Below are positions 1-9,526 of a stretch of 32,169 nucleotides of DNA, in pieces. The DNA is taken from contig JAQAJJ010000015.1 of the NCBI GenBank assembly GCA_028278675.1, positions 13,951 through 46,119 on the forward strand, written 5' to 3'. The position numbers and the translations under genes were made by a program. This DNA is from Candidatus Azophilus lithoversatilis. GTDB taxonomy: Bacteria; Pseudomonadota; Gammaproteobacteria; Pseudomonadales; Azotimanducaceae. Below the pieces are notes generated by a model. The model did no database searches, was not told the origin of the DNA, and was given only the letters and a program-made list of their open reading frames with translations. Numbering within the stretch: position 1 is the stretch's first letter; every line of letters starts with the position of its first letter.

Positions 1-73
1 GGCAACGGAAAGGCCCTTGCCGGGAACCCAAACGGCCTAGCGCCTAAAACCCACTTATTTGCGGGACAGGACA
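1..73. other. window edge, no gene recognised
   Basis: Short stretch downstream of the ssb stop codon. No open frame, terminator with a T-tract or known motif can be supported here. Confidence 0.5.
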
Positions 74-562
74 CTAGAACGGAATGTCGTCTTCCAAGTC
101 GTCGGCGGCGCCATCGACCACCGTGGGCTCGTTGCGGCGGCTGGGCAGCGGGCCCGGGGCGCCGGCTTCAGCACCGCCGGATCGATAGCTGTCCTGCCCG
201 GCGGGGCGGTAGCCGTCCTGGCCACCGCCGCGGCTGTCGAGCATTTGCAGTTCCCGGGCAACAACCTCCGTGCGGTAGCGGGTTTGCCCGTCCTGCTCCC
301 AACTCGAAGTGCGCAGGCTGCCCTCGATGTACACCTTGGAGCCCTTGCGCAGGTATTCGCCCGCGATTTCCGCCAAGCGGGCGAAGCAGGCCACGTTGTG
401 CCACTCAGTGCGCTCCTGCATTTCGTTGGTCTGGCGGTCGCGCCAGCCCTCGGAAGTCGCGACGCTGAAATTGGCGACCGCGGTCCCTGATTGGGTGTAG
501 CGGGTTTCCGGATCCCGCCCCAGATTGCCGATGAGAATGACCTTGTTGATTCCACGCGCCAT
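74..562 (-). CDS. ssb: single-stranded DNA-binding protein SSB
   Basis: A 162-residue protein that binds single-stranded DNA during replication, repair and recombination and recruits partners through its acidic tail. The N-terminal OB fold (about residues 1-110) begins [19 protein letters not shown] and continues with the typical TEWHNV and [11 protein letters not shown] segments. A glycine- and proline-rich linker follows, and the protein ends in the acidic tip DDLEDDIPF that binds partner proteins. Length and ends match bacterial SSB. It is divergent from the protease gene at 611, with 48 bases between the two starts, so the promoter of each must lie in or across this gap. The fold and tail together make the call secure. 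Confidence 0.97.
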   Translation of the reverse strand: MARGINKVILIGNLGRDPETRYTQSGTAVANFSVATSEGWRDRQTNEMQERTEWHNVACFARLAEIAGEYLRKGSKVYIEGSLRTSSWEQDGQTRYRTEVVARELQMLDSRGGGQDGYRPAGQDSYRSGGAEAGAPGPLPSRRNEPTVVDGAADDLEDDIPF

Positions 563-610
563 GAGAGTCTCTTTCGTCCATTCAGGTTCAAGCCAGAATA
601 GGGAGTCTAT

Positions 611-3196
611 ATGATTGAGGGTGCGAAACCTACGGCGGTTCTCTGCATGAGTTGTAAGAAATTGCCGCGCGATGCGCGCAATGGCCTACCACCGAAGCCG
701 CGATTTCCGCTGTCGCTTTGGTGGCTGCTGACCCTCTTGGCGCTGCTGCCTGGCGCGGCGACCGGCGCGGCAAGGGCGTTGCCCGACGTGGCCGTCGACC
801 GCTCCGCCCGAGCGGTCGGCCCCGTGCCCCAGGCATGGGCGCCACAGCATGACTATAGCGGCACCGCGATGGTGGACATTCGCGCCCCAGCCCTATCGGC
901 GGCGGAGCGGACGGCAATCGGCGGGCAGCGGCGCGGACCGGCGCAGATCGGCGCAGGACGGCCTGTACCAACCGCCTATCAAGGCAATCTCGCGACCCAG
1001 CTGGAATGGATGGACGCCCCGGGCGGTGGCCTCTCCGCTGCGTTCCAGGTCAGTGCCGCGCAGGCCAAGGCCCTGCGCATCGGCCTGCGGGCGAGCCTGC
1101 CTGACGGCGCGGTAGTGCGTTTCTTCAGCCCTGCCGATGTCAACCAGCGGTTCGAACCCTATCGGCGAACGGATTTTCTATCTCGTCCGACCCAAGGCCG
1201 AGTGGGGGGAAAGGCTATCGCCAGCGCAGCGTCTCCTGGCGGCGCCCGGCACCTTGCTTGGTCGCCCATCGTCACTGGCAGCGCCATTGGCGTGGAAGTC
1301 ACCCTGCCCAGCGCCCGAGCGCTCCCCGAACTGTCCTTGGAGGTGGTGCGCATCTCGCACCTCCAATCCACCGGTGCGCAGCCAGTGGCGCCCACCGCCA
1401 ACGACAACGCCTGCCAAGCCGTCGACGCCTCCTGCGCGACAACGCCGAGCTGCTCGAAAACCGCCTCGGTGCGGATCGTCTTCACGGAATCCAGCGGCAA
1501 TTCCTATGCCTGCACGGCGACCACAATCAACGATCATCGGGACGCCCAAGCCCGGCTGGCCAGCACCCACGTGTTGACCGCCCATCACTGCATATCCTCC
1601 CAAACGGCCGCGGAAACTCTCGAAGCCTGGTGGCATCACCAAACGGCGAGCTGTGGCAACGCCGAGCCAAGCAACCGCTTCGCGGCCTACCGGGGCGGGG
1701 CCGACCTGATGGCCAGCCATGCCGCATCCGACCACAGCCTGCTGCGTCTGCGCAAGCCACTGCCCAACACGTCCATCTGCTGGAAGGGCTGGTCCACCGA
1801 GAGCAATCGCAGCGGCGAGACCGTGGAGTCAGTGCACCACCCCGGCGGCGGCCGCAAGGAATGGGCCGAGGGGCAGGTGAGGCGAACGGCCTCGGCCGTT
1901 CTGACCGGCGCAGCCGACCAAAGTGTGGACACCTTTGAAGTTGACGTTCTGCAGGGAGCCCTGGTCGGCGGCAGCAGCGGCGCAGGACTGTTCGCCAACG
2001 GCTCGGAAAATCGCTTGATCGGCGTGCTCTCAGGAGGCCCGGAAGACGACTGTTCGATCAACTACTTCGGGCGCTTCGACCGTTTCTTCCCCTACGCCCA
2101 GCCCTACCTGCATCCCGATCTGGACTCTTCGGAGGGCAGCGACCACAGCAACTCGATCAGCGGCGCCACCCCAGTGCCAGTGGGCTCCGCCACGGCCGCC
2201 ACCCTAACTGCGGGCGACGCGGACTTCTTCAAATTTGAAGTCCAGGAAGCCGGCACCATTACGGCACAGACCGAGGGCAGCACCGATACCGCAGGAACGC
2301 TGCGGCGCGCTGACGGCTCAACCACCGCCAGCGACGATGACCAAGGGCGAAGCGCCAACTTCCGCATCGTCCGCAAGGTCACCCCGGGCACCTACTACGT
2401 CGAGGTGAAGGGCTTCAACGATCAGGTCACCGGCCCTTACACCCTGCTGATCGACTTTGCGCCGGACACTCAGGCCATTTATGGCGTGCCGCTCTTCCTG
2501 GCCGCCGGCGACAGCCGCCGCGAGAGCTTCCTGCGCATCGTCAACAGGTCGTCAAGCAGCGGCATCGTTCGCATCAGCGCCATCGACGATGGCGGCAAGG
2601 CCTACGGACCGATCAGGCTCGCGTTGGACGCTCACCAGACGGTCCACTTGAACTCCTCGGATCTAGAGCGCGGAAACGACGCAAAGCCGATTTCAGGCGG
2701 CATCGGAGATGGCGACGGCGACTGGCGCCTGTCACTGAGCACCTCCCTGGACATCCGGCCCCAAGCCTACTTGCGCGCCGCCGATGGCTTGGTCACCAGC
2801 CTGCACGACCTGGTGGACAGCACCGGCAAGGCGCACGAGGTCATCTTCTTCAACCCCGCAAGCAACTTCCGCCAGCGCAGCCTGCTGCGTCTCACAAACC
2901 CCAATGACCATGAGGTCAACGTGCTCATTGACGGACGCGACGACCAAGGCAAAGCATCGCCTAACGGCCTGGTGCGCACACATGTGCCGCCTTGGGCAAC
3001 CTTCACGCTGACCGCCGAACAACTGGAATCCGGCGCTCCCAACTCCGGGCTGACCGGCAGCCTCGGCGACGGTGCAGGCAAGTGGCAGCTATTCATTACG
3101 TCCGACGCCGAAACTCAGGTGATGAGCCTGCTGGAATCCCCGACGGGGCATCTATCCAATCTGTCAACGGCCAACGATCTGACCGAAGGGAACTGA
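611..3196 (+). CDS. secreted trypsin-like serine protease with PPC domain and two C-terminal repeats
   Basis: An 861-residue exported protease. A GGGAG ribosome site at 601-605 sits five bases before the ATG. The N-terminus is long and basic and is followed by a hydrophobic stretch near residues 34-52 ending in an Ala-rich cleavage-like site, so it looks like a signal peptide; a shorter start at Met13 is possible. The catalytic triad of the trypsin/chymotrypsin fold is visible: His326 in TAHHC, Asp374 in SDHSLL and Ser456 in GGSSGAG. A bacterial pre-peptidase C-terminal (PPC) beta domain follows at about residues 530-615 ([10 protein letters not shown] to GPYTLLIDF). Residues 620-861 hold two copies of a roughly 120-residue beta-rich unit, each with a FLRIVN or LLRLTN segment and a later GDGxGxW segment. 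Such units are probably secretion or surface-related, by inference. The substrate is unknown. Confidence 0.88.
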   Translation: MIEGAKPTAVLCMSCKKLPRDARNGLPPKPRFPLSLWWLLTLLALLPGAATGAARALPDVAVDRSARAVGPVPQAWAPQHDYSGTAMVDIRAPALSAAERTAIGGQRRGPAQIGAGRPVPTAYQGNLATQLEWMDAPGGGLSAAFQVSAAQAKALRIGLRASLPDGAVVRFFSPADVNQRFEPYRRTDFLSRPTQGRVGGKAIASAASPGGARHLAWSPIVTGSAIGVEVTLPSARALPELSLEVVRISHLQSTGAQPVAPTANDNACQAVDASCATTPSCSKTASVRIVFTESSGNSYACTATTINDHRDAQARLASTHVLTAHHCISSQTAAETLEAWWHHQTASCGNAEPSNRFAAYRGGADLMASHAASDHSLLRLRKPLPNTSICWKGWSTESNRSGETVESVHHPGGGRKEWAEGQVRRTASAVLTGAADQSVDTFEVDVLQGALVGGSSGAGLFANGSENRLIGVLSGGPEDDCSINYFGRFDRFFPYAQPYLHPDLDSSEGSDHSNSISGATPVPVGSATAATLTAGDADFFKFEVQEAGTITAQTEGSTDTAGTLRRADGSTTASDDDQGRSANFRIVRKVTPGTYYVEVKGFNDQVTGPYTLLIDFAPDTQAIYGVPLFLAAGDSRRESFLRIVNRSSSSGIVRISAIDDGGKAYGPIRLALDAHQTVHLNSSDLERGNDAKPISGGIGDGDGDWRLSLSTSLDIRPQAYLRAADGLVTSLHDLVDSTGKAHEVIFFNPASNFRQRSLLRLTNPNDHEVNVLIDGRDDQGKASPNGLVRTHVPPWATFTLTAEQLESGAPNSGLTGSLGDGAGKWQLFITSDAETQVMSLLESPTGHLSNLSTANDLTEGN

Positions 3197-3258
3197 GCCC
3201 GCCAATCAGGCCAAGCCGCATCTGCGAGGCTCCGGCAGCAGCCCCCATCGATGGCATC

Positions 3259-4341
3259 CTAGTCCGCCGAATCCGGAGCGGCGCATCCACCCAGGCGACC
3301 TATGACGTCGGCCAGAATGGTCGCCGCCGGCGGGGCTTGAAACTCGGCCAGGCGACCTGCCCATTGATCGCGTTCGGCCAGCAGGCCCCGGACCGCCTCG
3401 GTCAATCGACGGGCATCCAAGTCCCCTTCCGCGACCACCAAGCTGTAGCCAGCCTGCTCGGCGTACGCGGCGTTCTCGATTTGGTCGCCGCGGCTGGCCT
3501 TCTTGGTCAAGGGAACCAAGAGGTTCGGCTTGCCGAGGGTGAGCAGTTCAAAAAGGGCGTTGGACCCGGCCCGGGAGACCACCGCATCGGCCGCCGCCAG
3601 CAGGTCGCCCCAGCCCTCGGCCACAAACTCGAACGCCCGGTAGCGAGGCAAATCCAAGGGTACGGCCCTGCCTGGACCGCAGACATGCGCCACATGGCAC
3701 CACTTGACGAGTTGCGGAGCGGCTTGGCGGACCACGGCGTTCAAGGAGTCCGCGCCCAAACTGCCGCCAGTCACCAGCACCAGCGGAACATCTGCAGACG
3801 CGCCGGCGCGCTTGCGCCCCTGAACGGGTTCGCCGTCCAGGAGTTCCGGCCGGATCGGCGAGCCGCAGTGGATGAGTTCCCCGCGCAGCCGCGTCGGGCG
3901 CTCAACCGGGAAGCTGGTGCCGAGAGCGCTGAGGAAGGGCATGGCCAGACGATTGGCGAGGCCCGGCGAAACATCCGATTCATGGGCAATGACCGGAATC
4001 CGTCGTAGCCAGCCCGCCAACACTACGGGAAAGCTCACGAAACCGCCCTTGGAGAAGATGACATCCGGCCGCAGCCGACCAAGCAGCCAATAGCTTTGCC
4101 ACAGGCCCCGCAGGACGGAAAACGCATCGATGGCGTTGCGCCAGGAAAAGTAGCGCCGCAGCTTGCCCGAAGCGACGCCGTAGTAAACCACGTCCTCGCC
4201 CGCCAAGTAGTCCGCCTCACCCCCACCCATGCTGCCAATGTAGGCCAATTCGGCACCCCGAGCCCGCATGGCGCGCATCACCGGCACGGCAGGAAAAACG
4301 TGGCCGGCGGAGCCGCCGCCAGTGAAGACGGCCTTAATCAC
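3259..4341 (-). CDS. murG: MurG-type UDP-GlcNAc transferase, Firmicute-like variant
   Basis: A 360-residue GT-B glycosyltransferase. MurG adds GlcNAc from UDP-GlcNAc to lipid I, giving lipid II at the inner face of the membrane. The glycine loop FTGGGSAGHVFP is at the N-terminus; KLRRYFSW, IFSKGGFVSFPVV, IPVIAHESD and SPGLANR follow; the donor-site segment SRAGSNALFELLTLGKP is near the end. I chose GTG at 4341 because it overlaps the hda stop by four bases (GTGA); the upstream ATG at 4395 would add 18 unlikely residues. Segments such as KLRRYFSW and HESD.SPGLANR resemble, from memory, the Bacillus/Clostridium branch of MurG more than the E. coli enzyme. The gene lies with hda and pgsA, not in a division/cell-wall cluster, so it may be a second MurG or act on another lipid-linked substrate. 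Confidence 0.82.
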   Translation of the reverse strand: MIKAVFTGGGSAGHVFPAVPVMRAMRARGAELAYIGSMGGGEADYLAGEDVVYYGVASGKLRRYFSWRNAIDAFSVLRGLWQSYWLLGRLRPDVIFSKGGFVSFPVVLAGWLRRIPVIAHESDVSPGLANRLAMPFLSALGTSFPVERPTRLRGELIHCGSPIRPELLDGEPVQGRKRAGASADVPLVLVTGGSLGADSLNAVVRQAAPQLVKWCHVAHVCGPGRAVPLDLPRYRAFEFVAEGWGDLLAAADAVVSRAGSNALFELLTLGKPNLLVPLTKKASRGDQIENAAYAEQAGYSLVVAEGDLDARRLTEAVRGLLAERDQWAGRLAEFQAPPAATILADVIGRLGGCAAPDSAD

Positions 4342-5045
4342 AAGTCCAGCACCTTCTTCAACAAGGGCACCGTCAAGCGCCGTTGTTCCTTCCACGCCGC
4401 TCGATCCAAGCGTTCAAAGTCGTCGAGCAGGCAGGACAGCCGGCGCTCCCTTCGAGCGAACCAGAAGTCCAGCACTTGCGGAGGCACCTCAAGCCCACGC
4501 CGACGTGCCCGATCAGCCAGAACCAGCCCCTTGCCCGAGTCATCCAGCTCCCGGACCTCCCAGGAGGCCGCCGCACGCAAGCGGGAGCCGACGTCATCGA
4601 AGGCGAAGCGGAGGGCGGCGGCGGGCCGTTCCGCCGCCACCAGCAAGCGATGCCTTCTCGCGACCAGCCCTTGGTAGAGGCCCATCAGCGCCCGCTCCAG
4701 CTCGACGCACCCCAACCAATGCTGCAAATCATCCAGCGCCACCAAGTCGTAGCCCGCAAGCCCGTGCAACACCTCCGGATCCCGCGGCGTTGCAGCCAAG
4801 GGCACATAGGCCGCCTTGGCGCCGAAACCAACACGCCAGTGACAGGCGGCGTGAGCGAGATGGGACTTGCCCGACGCCGGCGGCCCCCAAAGCCAGAGCG
4901 CCGAAAAGCCATCATCGGGCCGCAGCAGCCGGTTCACCAGATCACCGTTGCGGCCAACGACATAGTTGGCGAAGGTGCGGCCTTCCTGTGCGGCAAAGGG
5001 CAGGGGTTGCTGGTTCACTACAACACCGTGCGCTTGTTGCGCCAT
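4338..5045 (-). CDS. hda: DnaA regulatory inactivator Hda
   Basis: A 235-residue AAA+ protein of the DnaA family that, with the DNA-loaded beta clamp, stimulates hydrolysis of DnaA-bound ATP after initiation. Near the N-terminus QQPLPF fits the clamp-binding QLPLxF-type motif. The P-loop region reads LWGPPASGKSHLAHAA, the Walker B region VALDDLQHW, and the protein ends in VPLLKKVLDL, all as in gammaproteobacterial Hda. A much longer open frame exists upstream but is antisense-like readthrough over pgsA. I chose ATG 5045, which has GGAG nine bases upstream; GTG at 5018, overlapping the pgsA stop, is the alternative. Position between pgsA and DUF2066 matches Pseudomonas-like genomes. Confidence 0.9.
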   Translation of the reverse strand: MAQQAHGVVVNQQPLPFAAQEGRTFANYVVGRNGDLVNRLLRPDDGFSALWLWGPPASGKSHLAHAACHWRVGFGAKAAYVPLAATPRDPEVLHGLAGYDLVALDDLQHWLGCVELERALMGLYQGLVARRHRLLVAAERPAAALRFAFDDVGSRLRAAASWEVRELDDSGKGLVLADRARRRGLEVPPQVLDFWFARRERRLSCLLDDFERLDRAAWKEQRRLTVPLLKKVLDL

Positions 5046-5590
5046 GCCTTCTGGCTCCAAGTGACCACGTAATCCACGCCCGAAGCCACGCTCAGGCCCG
5101 CCACCAAGTAAAACGACCAAGGATCCGCTGCCGCCAAGGCCAGTTCGCTGGGTGTGCCGAAACCGCACAGTCCGAACAGCACCAAGAGCAGAACCAGTAT
5201 CTGCACTGCCGTATTGACCTTGCTGACAAAGGTTGGGGACATCGAAATTTCGCGAAACCAAAGCCGATAGACGCCGGCGCCCGCCAATATGACCGCGTCC
5301 CGCCCGATCACCACCGCGGCCAGCCACAACGGAATCAGGCCTTGGCCGGTCAGCGCCAGAAACACCGCCACCACCATCAGCTTGTCGGCCAACGGGTCCA
5401 CTAGGGCCCCGAACTCCGTGCCCCAGTCAAAGCGCCGCGCCAGGAGGCCGTCCACGGCATCCGAAGCCCCTGCGATGGCCATCAGCACCAGCGCTTCGGG
5501 ATAGCGCATCTGCCACAGCAGCCAAGCGATCGGCGCCACTAACAGGACGCGCAGCAGGGTAATGGCGTTGGGCAGTTGGGAAAGACTCAC
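5018..5590 (-). CDS. pgsA: CDP-alcohol phosphatidyltransferase (PgsA-like)
   Basis: A 190-residue integral membrane enzyme. The family signature D-x2-DG-x2-AR-x8-G-x3-D-x3-D is complete, from DAVDGLLAR through DPLADK at about residues 43-69, and binds the metal and CDP-lipid. Several hydrophobic segments surround it. The likely reaction is CDP-diacylglycerol plus glycerol-3-phosphate to phosphatidylglycerol phosphate, but the motif is shared by other CDP-alcohol transferases, so the alcohol substrate is inferred from length and context. The start is GTG at 5590, overlapping the stop of the upstream DUF2066 gene by four bases. The 3' end overlaps hda, so the four genes here are probably co-transcribed. 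Confidence 0.85.
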   Translation of the reverse strand: MSLSQLPNAITLLRVLLVAPIAWLLWQMRYPEALVLMAIAGASDAVDGLLARRFDWGTEFGALVDPLADKLMVVAVFLALTGQGLIPLWLAAVVIGRDAVILAGAGVYRLWFREISMSPTFVSKVNTAVQILVLLLVLFGLCGFGTPSELALAAADPWSFYLVAGLSVASGVDYVVTWSQKAWRNKRTVL

Positions 5591-6735
5591 GGTGTGCCTC
5601 TTGACGAGCCGACGGGCTGGCTGCCTGGATCGTCAACCCCGCGGCCGGCTCGATCGCTGGACAACTGCGCGAAGGCGCCCGGCGCCATCCAGTGCTTGGC
5701 CTGTGGGCGATCGGGCTCCACGCCGCGCCAGGTCAGTTGGTTGGCCGGCGCGCCCGGAGCCGGTCCAGCCAGCCGGCCGTCCGCTTGGAGAAGCGTCAAA
5801 AGGCGACTGATTTCCGCGCGGCTGTTCACTTGGATGTCCAACCTATCTTGTTCCAAACCGACCACCGCCATGCCCGCCAAGTACTCCAGGCCAGCGAAGT
5901 AGCGCAGCAGGGCACCATATTGAAGCGGCGAAGCGATGCCAACGACAACCAGCGATCTCGGCTTAGTCGGACGCCAAGGAATGGCATCGCGGCTGGCCAT
6001 GGCGTTGGCGAGGAAATCGGCCCCGGCGGCACCGGCCTGGACCAGGTCCAAGCTCTTGACCGGGAGGACGAATTGGTCGCCCCGCTGCCAATGCGCAAAC
6101 TCCCCGCTCCAACCGTCGCGGTCATCCTGCCGCAAGCGCCCCAGCAGCACGGCTTCGGCGCCGTAGCGGCGCGACGCCTCGGCTAGAACCAAACTGGACC
6201 GGCCCCAGACCACCGCGGGCTGCACCCGCAGTTGATCGCGCAGATCCATCAGCGGCAAGCGCACCTCGACCCCCCTTCGGCGGGCCTCGGCCACCAACGC
6301 CGTGGCCAAGGGATGGCCACCGCGAACGATTTCGCGCACCCCATTGCGTTCCAAGGCCAGCCAAGCGATGGCGGGCGGACGACGCAAGGGCCAGAGCGGC
6401 AGCTTGGCCTGGTCGATCAACTCCAGCACGGCGGATGGCGTGAAGAACAGCTTGAGGCGATCATCAGCCACAAAGAGATAGCGATCGTAGTAGCGCTGCG
6501 GTTGGCCTAGGGCTTCCAGCAACACCGGCTCCGCCGGCAAAGGAGCGGCGCCGCTTAGGCGGACCAAAACCCGGTCCAGCCCCACCCGCGCAGCGCGGCG
6601 CCGAGCGGCGGCGGACTGATCGGCCACCGCCACTTCAGCCTCGTAGAAGCCGGGCGCGGCTGCGAGGGCGGCGCTCACCGCCAAGACCGAGCCGAACACG
6701 GCAGCAACCGCAATGAGCACCTTAAACCACATCAA
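5587..6735 (-). CDS. DUF2066 family exported protein
   Basis: A 382-residue protein with an N-terminal signal sequence: a hydrophobic run at about residues 4-27 ending in ALAAA before GFYEAEVAVADQS. The following segments, including AARRRAARVGLDRVLVRLSG and RYYDRYLFVADDRLKLFF, are those of the DUF2066 family, which is common beside purM and hda in Gammaproteobacteria. The role is not established; the signal sequence suggests it works in the periplasm or at the membrane. It is the first gene of the minus-strand chain leading to pgsA, hda and the murG-like gene, and diverges from purM across a 69-base gap. Confidence 0.85.
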   Translation of the reverse strand: MMWFKVLIAVAAVFGSVLAVSAALAAAPGFYEAEVAVADQSAAARRRAARVGLDRVLVRLSGAAPLPAEPVLLEALGQPQRYYDRYLFVADDRLKLFFTPSAVLELIDQAKLPLWPLRRPPAIAWLALERNGVREIVRGGHPLATALVAEARRRGVEVRLPLMDLRDQLRVQPAVVWGRSSLVLAEASRRYGAEAVLLGRLRQDDRDGWSGEFAHWQRGDQFVLPVKSLDLVQAGAAGADFLANAMASRDAIPWRPTKPRSLVVVGIASPLQYGALLRYFAGLEYLAGMAVVGLEQDRLDIQVNSRAEISRLLTLLQADGRLAGPAPGAPANQLTWRGVEPDRPQAKHWMAPGAFAQLSSDRAGRGVDDPGSQPVGSSRGTP

Positions 6736-6792
6736 GGGCGCGCCTCCCTGCGCAGGGGATCGATTCTAACCGAATATCCGGAGCAATCCGGG

Positions 6793-6798
6793 TAAACT
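6793..6798 (+). promoter_or_regulatory. possible -10 element of purM
   Basis: TAAACT lies seven bases before the purM ATG at 6805. No convincing -35 is present at 16-18 bases upstream. If used, the leader would be almost absent, so purM might be leaderless. A similar TAAACT lies before the SNF2 helicase start. Weak evidence. Confidence 0.3.
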
Positions 6799-6804
6799 GT
6801 CGCC

Positions 6805-7830
6805 ATGAACAACGGGCTGACCTACCGGGCCGCGGGCGTCAACATCGATGCCGGCAACGAACTCGTGCGCCGAATCGCACCCGCCTGCCGCGCCACCCAC
6901 CGCCCGGAAACGCTAAACCATCTCGGCGGCTTCGCCGCCTTGAGCGAACTGCCCGCAGGCTACAGGCACCCGGTGCTGGTCAGCGGCACGGATGGGGTGG
7001 GCACCAAGCTCAAGCTTGCCATCGACTGCGGGCAACACGACAGCGTCGGCCAGGACCTGGTGGCCATGTGCGTCAACGACGTGCTCGTCTGCGGCGCCGA
7101 GCCCTTCCTCTTTCTGGACTACTACGCCACCGGCAAGCTGGACGTGGACGTGGCGGAGGCCGTCATCAAGGGCATCGCCGCAGGCTGCCGACTGGCTGGT
7201 TGCGCCCTAGCCGGTGGCGAAACCGCGGAAATGCCCGGCTTCTACCACGACGGCGACTACGACTTGGCGGGCTTTTGCGTCGGCGTGGCCGAGCGCGAGC
7301 GCATCATCGACGGCACCGGCATCGGCGTCGGCGACGCCTTGCTGGGCCTCGCCTCAAGCGGTCCGCACTCAAACGGCTACTCCTTGATCCGGCGCATCTT
7401 GCAGGACAAGGGGCTGGCCACCGATGCCACCCTTGTCAAGACCCTGTTGGCGCCAACCCGCATCTATGCCCGCCCGGTGCTCGCCCTGTTCGCCGAAGCC
7501 GAGGTGCGCGGCATGGCCCACATCACCGGCGGCGGCTTCCTTGAGAATGTGCCCCGCATGTTGGCGAACGATCGATTGGCGGCACGCATTCGCCCCGACG
7601 CCTGGCCGCGCCCCGACATCTTCAACTGGCTGCAGCAGGCCGGCGCCATCGAGGAGACGGAAATGCTGCGAACCTTCAACTGCGGCATCGGCTTCGTGCT
7701 TTGCTTACCGGCCAGCGAAGCCGAACAAGCGATGCGGCGGCTGGAGGCCGAGGGCGAGCGCGTCTTCCGCATCGGCGAAATCGTGCCTGTCCACACCCAA
7801 CCCCAAGCCGGCGAACTCATACTCGGCTAA
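6805..7830 (+). CDS. purM: phosphoribosylformylglycinamidine cyclo-ligase (AIR synthetase)
   Basis: A 341-residue cytosolic enzyme of purine synthesis that closes the imidazole ring: FGAM plus ATP gives AIR. The PurM fold is recognised from [17 protein letters not shown] at the N-terminus, [38 protein letters not shown] and [15 protein letters not shown], in the usual order. Length is close to the E. coli enzyme (345). In many Gammaproteobacteria purN follows directly, but here the next gene is dcd on the opposite strand, and the two convergent frames overlap by four bases, so there is no room for purN or a terminator between them. Confidence 0.97.
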   Translation: MNNGLTYRAAGVNIDAGNELVRRIAPACRATHRPETLNHLGGFAALSELPAGYRHPVLVSGTDGVGTKLKLAIDCGQHDSVGQDLVAMCVNDVLVCGAEPFLFLDYYATGKLDVDVAEAVIKGIAAGCRLAGCALAGGETAEMPGFYHDGDYDLAGFCVGVAERERIIDGTGIGVGDALLGLASSGPHSNGYSLIRRILQDKGLATDATLVKTLLAPTRIYARPVLALFAEAEVRGMAHITGGGFLENVPRMLANDRLAARIRPDAWPRPDIFNWLQQAGAIEETEMLRTFNCGIGFVLCLPASEAEQAMRRLEAEGERVFRIGEIVPVHTQPQAGELILG

Positions 7831-8390
7831 GGTCGCGGCAGCGTCACCCCGCGCTGGCCTTGGTACTTGCCCGCCCGGTCCTTGTACGAGACTTCGCAAC
7901 GTTCGTCCGATTGCAGGAACAGCATCTGCGCCGCGCCTTCGTTGGCGTAGATTTTGGCCGGCAGGGTGGTGGTGTTGGAGAACTCCAGGGTCACGTTGCC
8001 CTCCCACTCCGGCTCCAAGGGCGTCACGTTGACGATAATGCCGCAGCGGGCGTAGGTGGACTTGCCGAGGCAAATGGTCAACACATCCGCCGGGATGCGG
8101 AAGTACTCGACGGTGGAGGCCAGGGCGAAGGAGTTGGGCGGGATGATGCAGACCTCCCCCTCCACATCGACGAAGCTGCGCTCATCGAATGCCTTGGGGT
8201 CCACCGTGGCGGAGTTGATGTTGGTGAACACTTTGAAGCGGGGCGCGCAACGCACATCGTAGCCGTAGCTTGAAACGCCATAGGAGATCACCTTGCCGGC
8301 TTCGCCGCTACGCACCTGGGCCGGCTCGAAAGGCTCGATCATGCCCTTCGCCGCCATCGCCTTGATCCAGCGGTCGGACTTGATGCTCAT
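7827..8390 (-). CDS. dcd: dCTP deaminase
   Basis: A 187-residue enzyme that deaminates dCTP to dUTP, feeding dTMP synthesis. Diagnostic segments are [15 protein letters not shown], the active-site stretch [30 protein letters not shown] and the C-terminal [14 protein letters not shown]. The trimeric dUTPase/dCTP-deaminase fold is implied. The start ATG overlaps the apbC stop (TGATG), so the two are translationally coupled. Length agrees with the bacterial family (about 188-193). Confidence 0.97.
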   Translation of the reverse strand: MSIKSDRWIKAMAAKGMIEPFEPAQVRSGEAGKVISYGVSSYGYDVRCAPRFKVFTNINSATVDPKAFDERSFVDVEGEVCIIPPNSFALASTVEYFRIPADVLTICLGKSTYARCGIIVNVTPLEPEWEGNVTLEFSNTTTLPAKIYANEGAAQMLFLQSDERCEVSYKDRAGKYQGQRGVTLPRP

Positions 8391-9406
8391 CAGTCATCCG
8401 CCATTTGAATAGTGGGCGCCGTTGCCGATTCCAACGACCAAATGCGGGCTGCCGCGTGCCGGGCGAGATCCCGGTAAAGCAGGGCGGTGGCGCAGTCCGC
8501 ATCCGCCGCCACCGTGGGCCGGCCACCATCGGCCTGCTCACGGATGTCCTGGGCCAATGGCAGTTGGCCCAGGAGCGGCACCCCGAACTCAACCGCCACC
8601 CGTTCGCCGCCGCCGCCGCCGAACACCTCGCTCTTCGCACCGCACTCGGGGCAGGCGAAGAAGCTCATGTTCTCCACCACGCCGAGCACCGGGATATCGA
8701 CCTTGCTGAACATCTCAATCCCCTTGCGGGCATCGAGCAGAGCGATGTCCTGGGGCGTCGTGACAATCACCGCGCCGCTGACCGGGGCCTTTTGCGACAG
8801 GGTGAGTTGAATGTCGCCGGTGCCCGGCGGCATATCGACAACAAGGTAGTCGAGCGCACCCCAATCCGTCTGCCCCAACAGTTGCTGCAGGGCACCGGTC
8901 GCCATGGGACCGCGCCAAACCATGGGGGTGTTCTCATCGACCAAGAAACTCATGGACATGGTCTTCAAACCCCAAGCCTTGATGGGCTCGAAGAACTTGC
9001 CATCCTTCACCTCGGGGCGCCTTCCGGAGGCCACGCCCAGCATCATGCCCTGGCTCGGCCCGTAGATGTCTGCGTCCAAAAGGCCCACGGCAGCCCCTTC
9101 CCGTTCCAAGGCCAAGGCCAGATTGACCGCGGTGGTGGATTTGCCGACCCCGCCCTTGCCGGAGGCAACGGCGATGAGGTGCTTCACTTCGCCAAAACCG
9201 CGACCGGAAGGCGCTTTGAAGTTCAAGTCCAAGGCGATGCTTGGCGCATCGAGAAAGCCGGCCAGATCGTCGGCCAAGGACGCCGCCAGTCCCGCTGCCG
9301 GATAACCCAAGGTGGCGGAAACACGGTGCCCGCTGGACAGTGCGCGAACACCGAGCTCTCCCCAGGTCCGGTTCAGATAGGGATCTGTGAACTGCTCAAT
9401 TCTCAT
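8390..9406 (-). CDS. apbC: Mrp/ApbC family iron-sulfur cluster carrier ATPase
   Basis: A 338-residue protein of the ParA/MinD-like Mrp family, which carries and delivers [4Fe-4S] clusters to apo-proteins in the cytoplasm. Residues 1-75 are a degenerate MIP18/DUF59-like N-terminus. The deviant Walker A motif is in [18 protein letters not shown], followed by [16 protein letters not shown] and [17 protein letters not shown]. The cluster-binding CxxC pair is in [12 protein letters not shown]. It is upstream of dcd and divergent from metG, the same neighbourhood as in Pseudomonas. The many Fe-S proteins encoded just downstream (Rnf, Nth) are plausible but unproven clients. Confidence 0.95.
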   Translation of the reverse strand: MRIEQFTDPYLNRTWGELGVRALSSGHRVSATLGYPAAGLAASLADDLAGFLDAPSIALDLNFKAPSGRGFGEVKHLIAVASGKGGVGKSTTAVNLALALEREGAAVGLLDADIYGPSQGMMLGVASGRRPEVKDGKFFEPIKAWGLKTMSMSFLVDENTPMVWRGPMATGALQQLLGQTDWGALDYLVVDMPPGTGDIQLTLSQKAPVSGAVIVTTPQDIALLDARKGIEMFSKVDIPVLGVVENMSFFACPECGAKSEVFGGGGGERVAVEFGVPLLGQLPLAQDIREQADGGRPTVAADADCATALLYRDLARHAAARIWSLESATAPTIQMADD

Positions 9407-9447
9407 CGGCCAAAGGACATTGCGCGGACGCTCCAGCGGGACAAGCC

Positions 9448-9453
9448 ATTATA
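9448..9453 (-). promoter_or_regulatory. candidate -10 element for apbC-dcd
   Basis: On the minus strand this reads TATAAT, a perfect sigma-70 -10 hexamer, about 42 bases before the apbC ATG at 9406. No good -35 was found 17 bases upstream, so it may be weak or activator-dependent. On the plus strand TATATT at 9481-9486 is the corresponding candidate for metG, about 40 bases before its ATG. Confidence 0.4.
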
Positions 9454-9526
9454 TCCCGGACACGGACGGGGGGCTTGCGGTATATTGGCGCGCCACCCGC
9501 CACTGGCCTTTGCCGCACCGCCGCCC

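Noticed and set aside
3245-3254. Palindrome CCATCGATGG between the convergent protease and murG genes
   Set aside because: Short, common restriction-site-like palindrome with no promoter context.
2992-4008. A 338-codon plus-strand frame across the protease end and murG
   Set aside because: Antisense to the murG-like gene and in another frame of the protease; no protein family visible.
5046-5327. The N-terminal extension of the hda frame
   Set aside because: It lies over pgsA in another frame; Hda length and motifs fit the start at 5045 (or 5018).
8405-9526. A 374-codon upstream extension of the metG frame
   Set aside because: It is antisense to apbC and has no methionyl-tRNA synthetase similarity; ATG 9527 gives the normal start.
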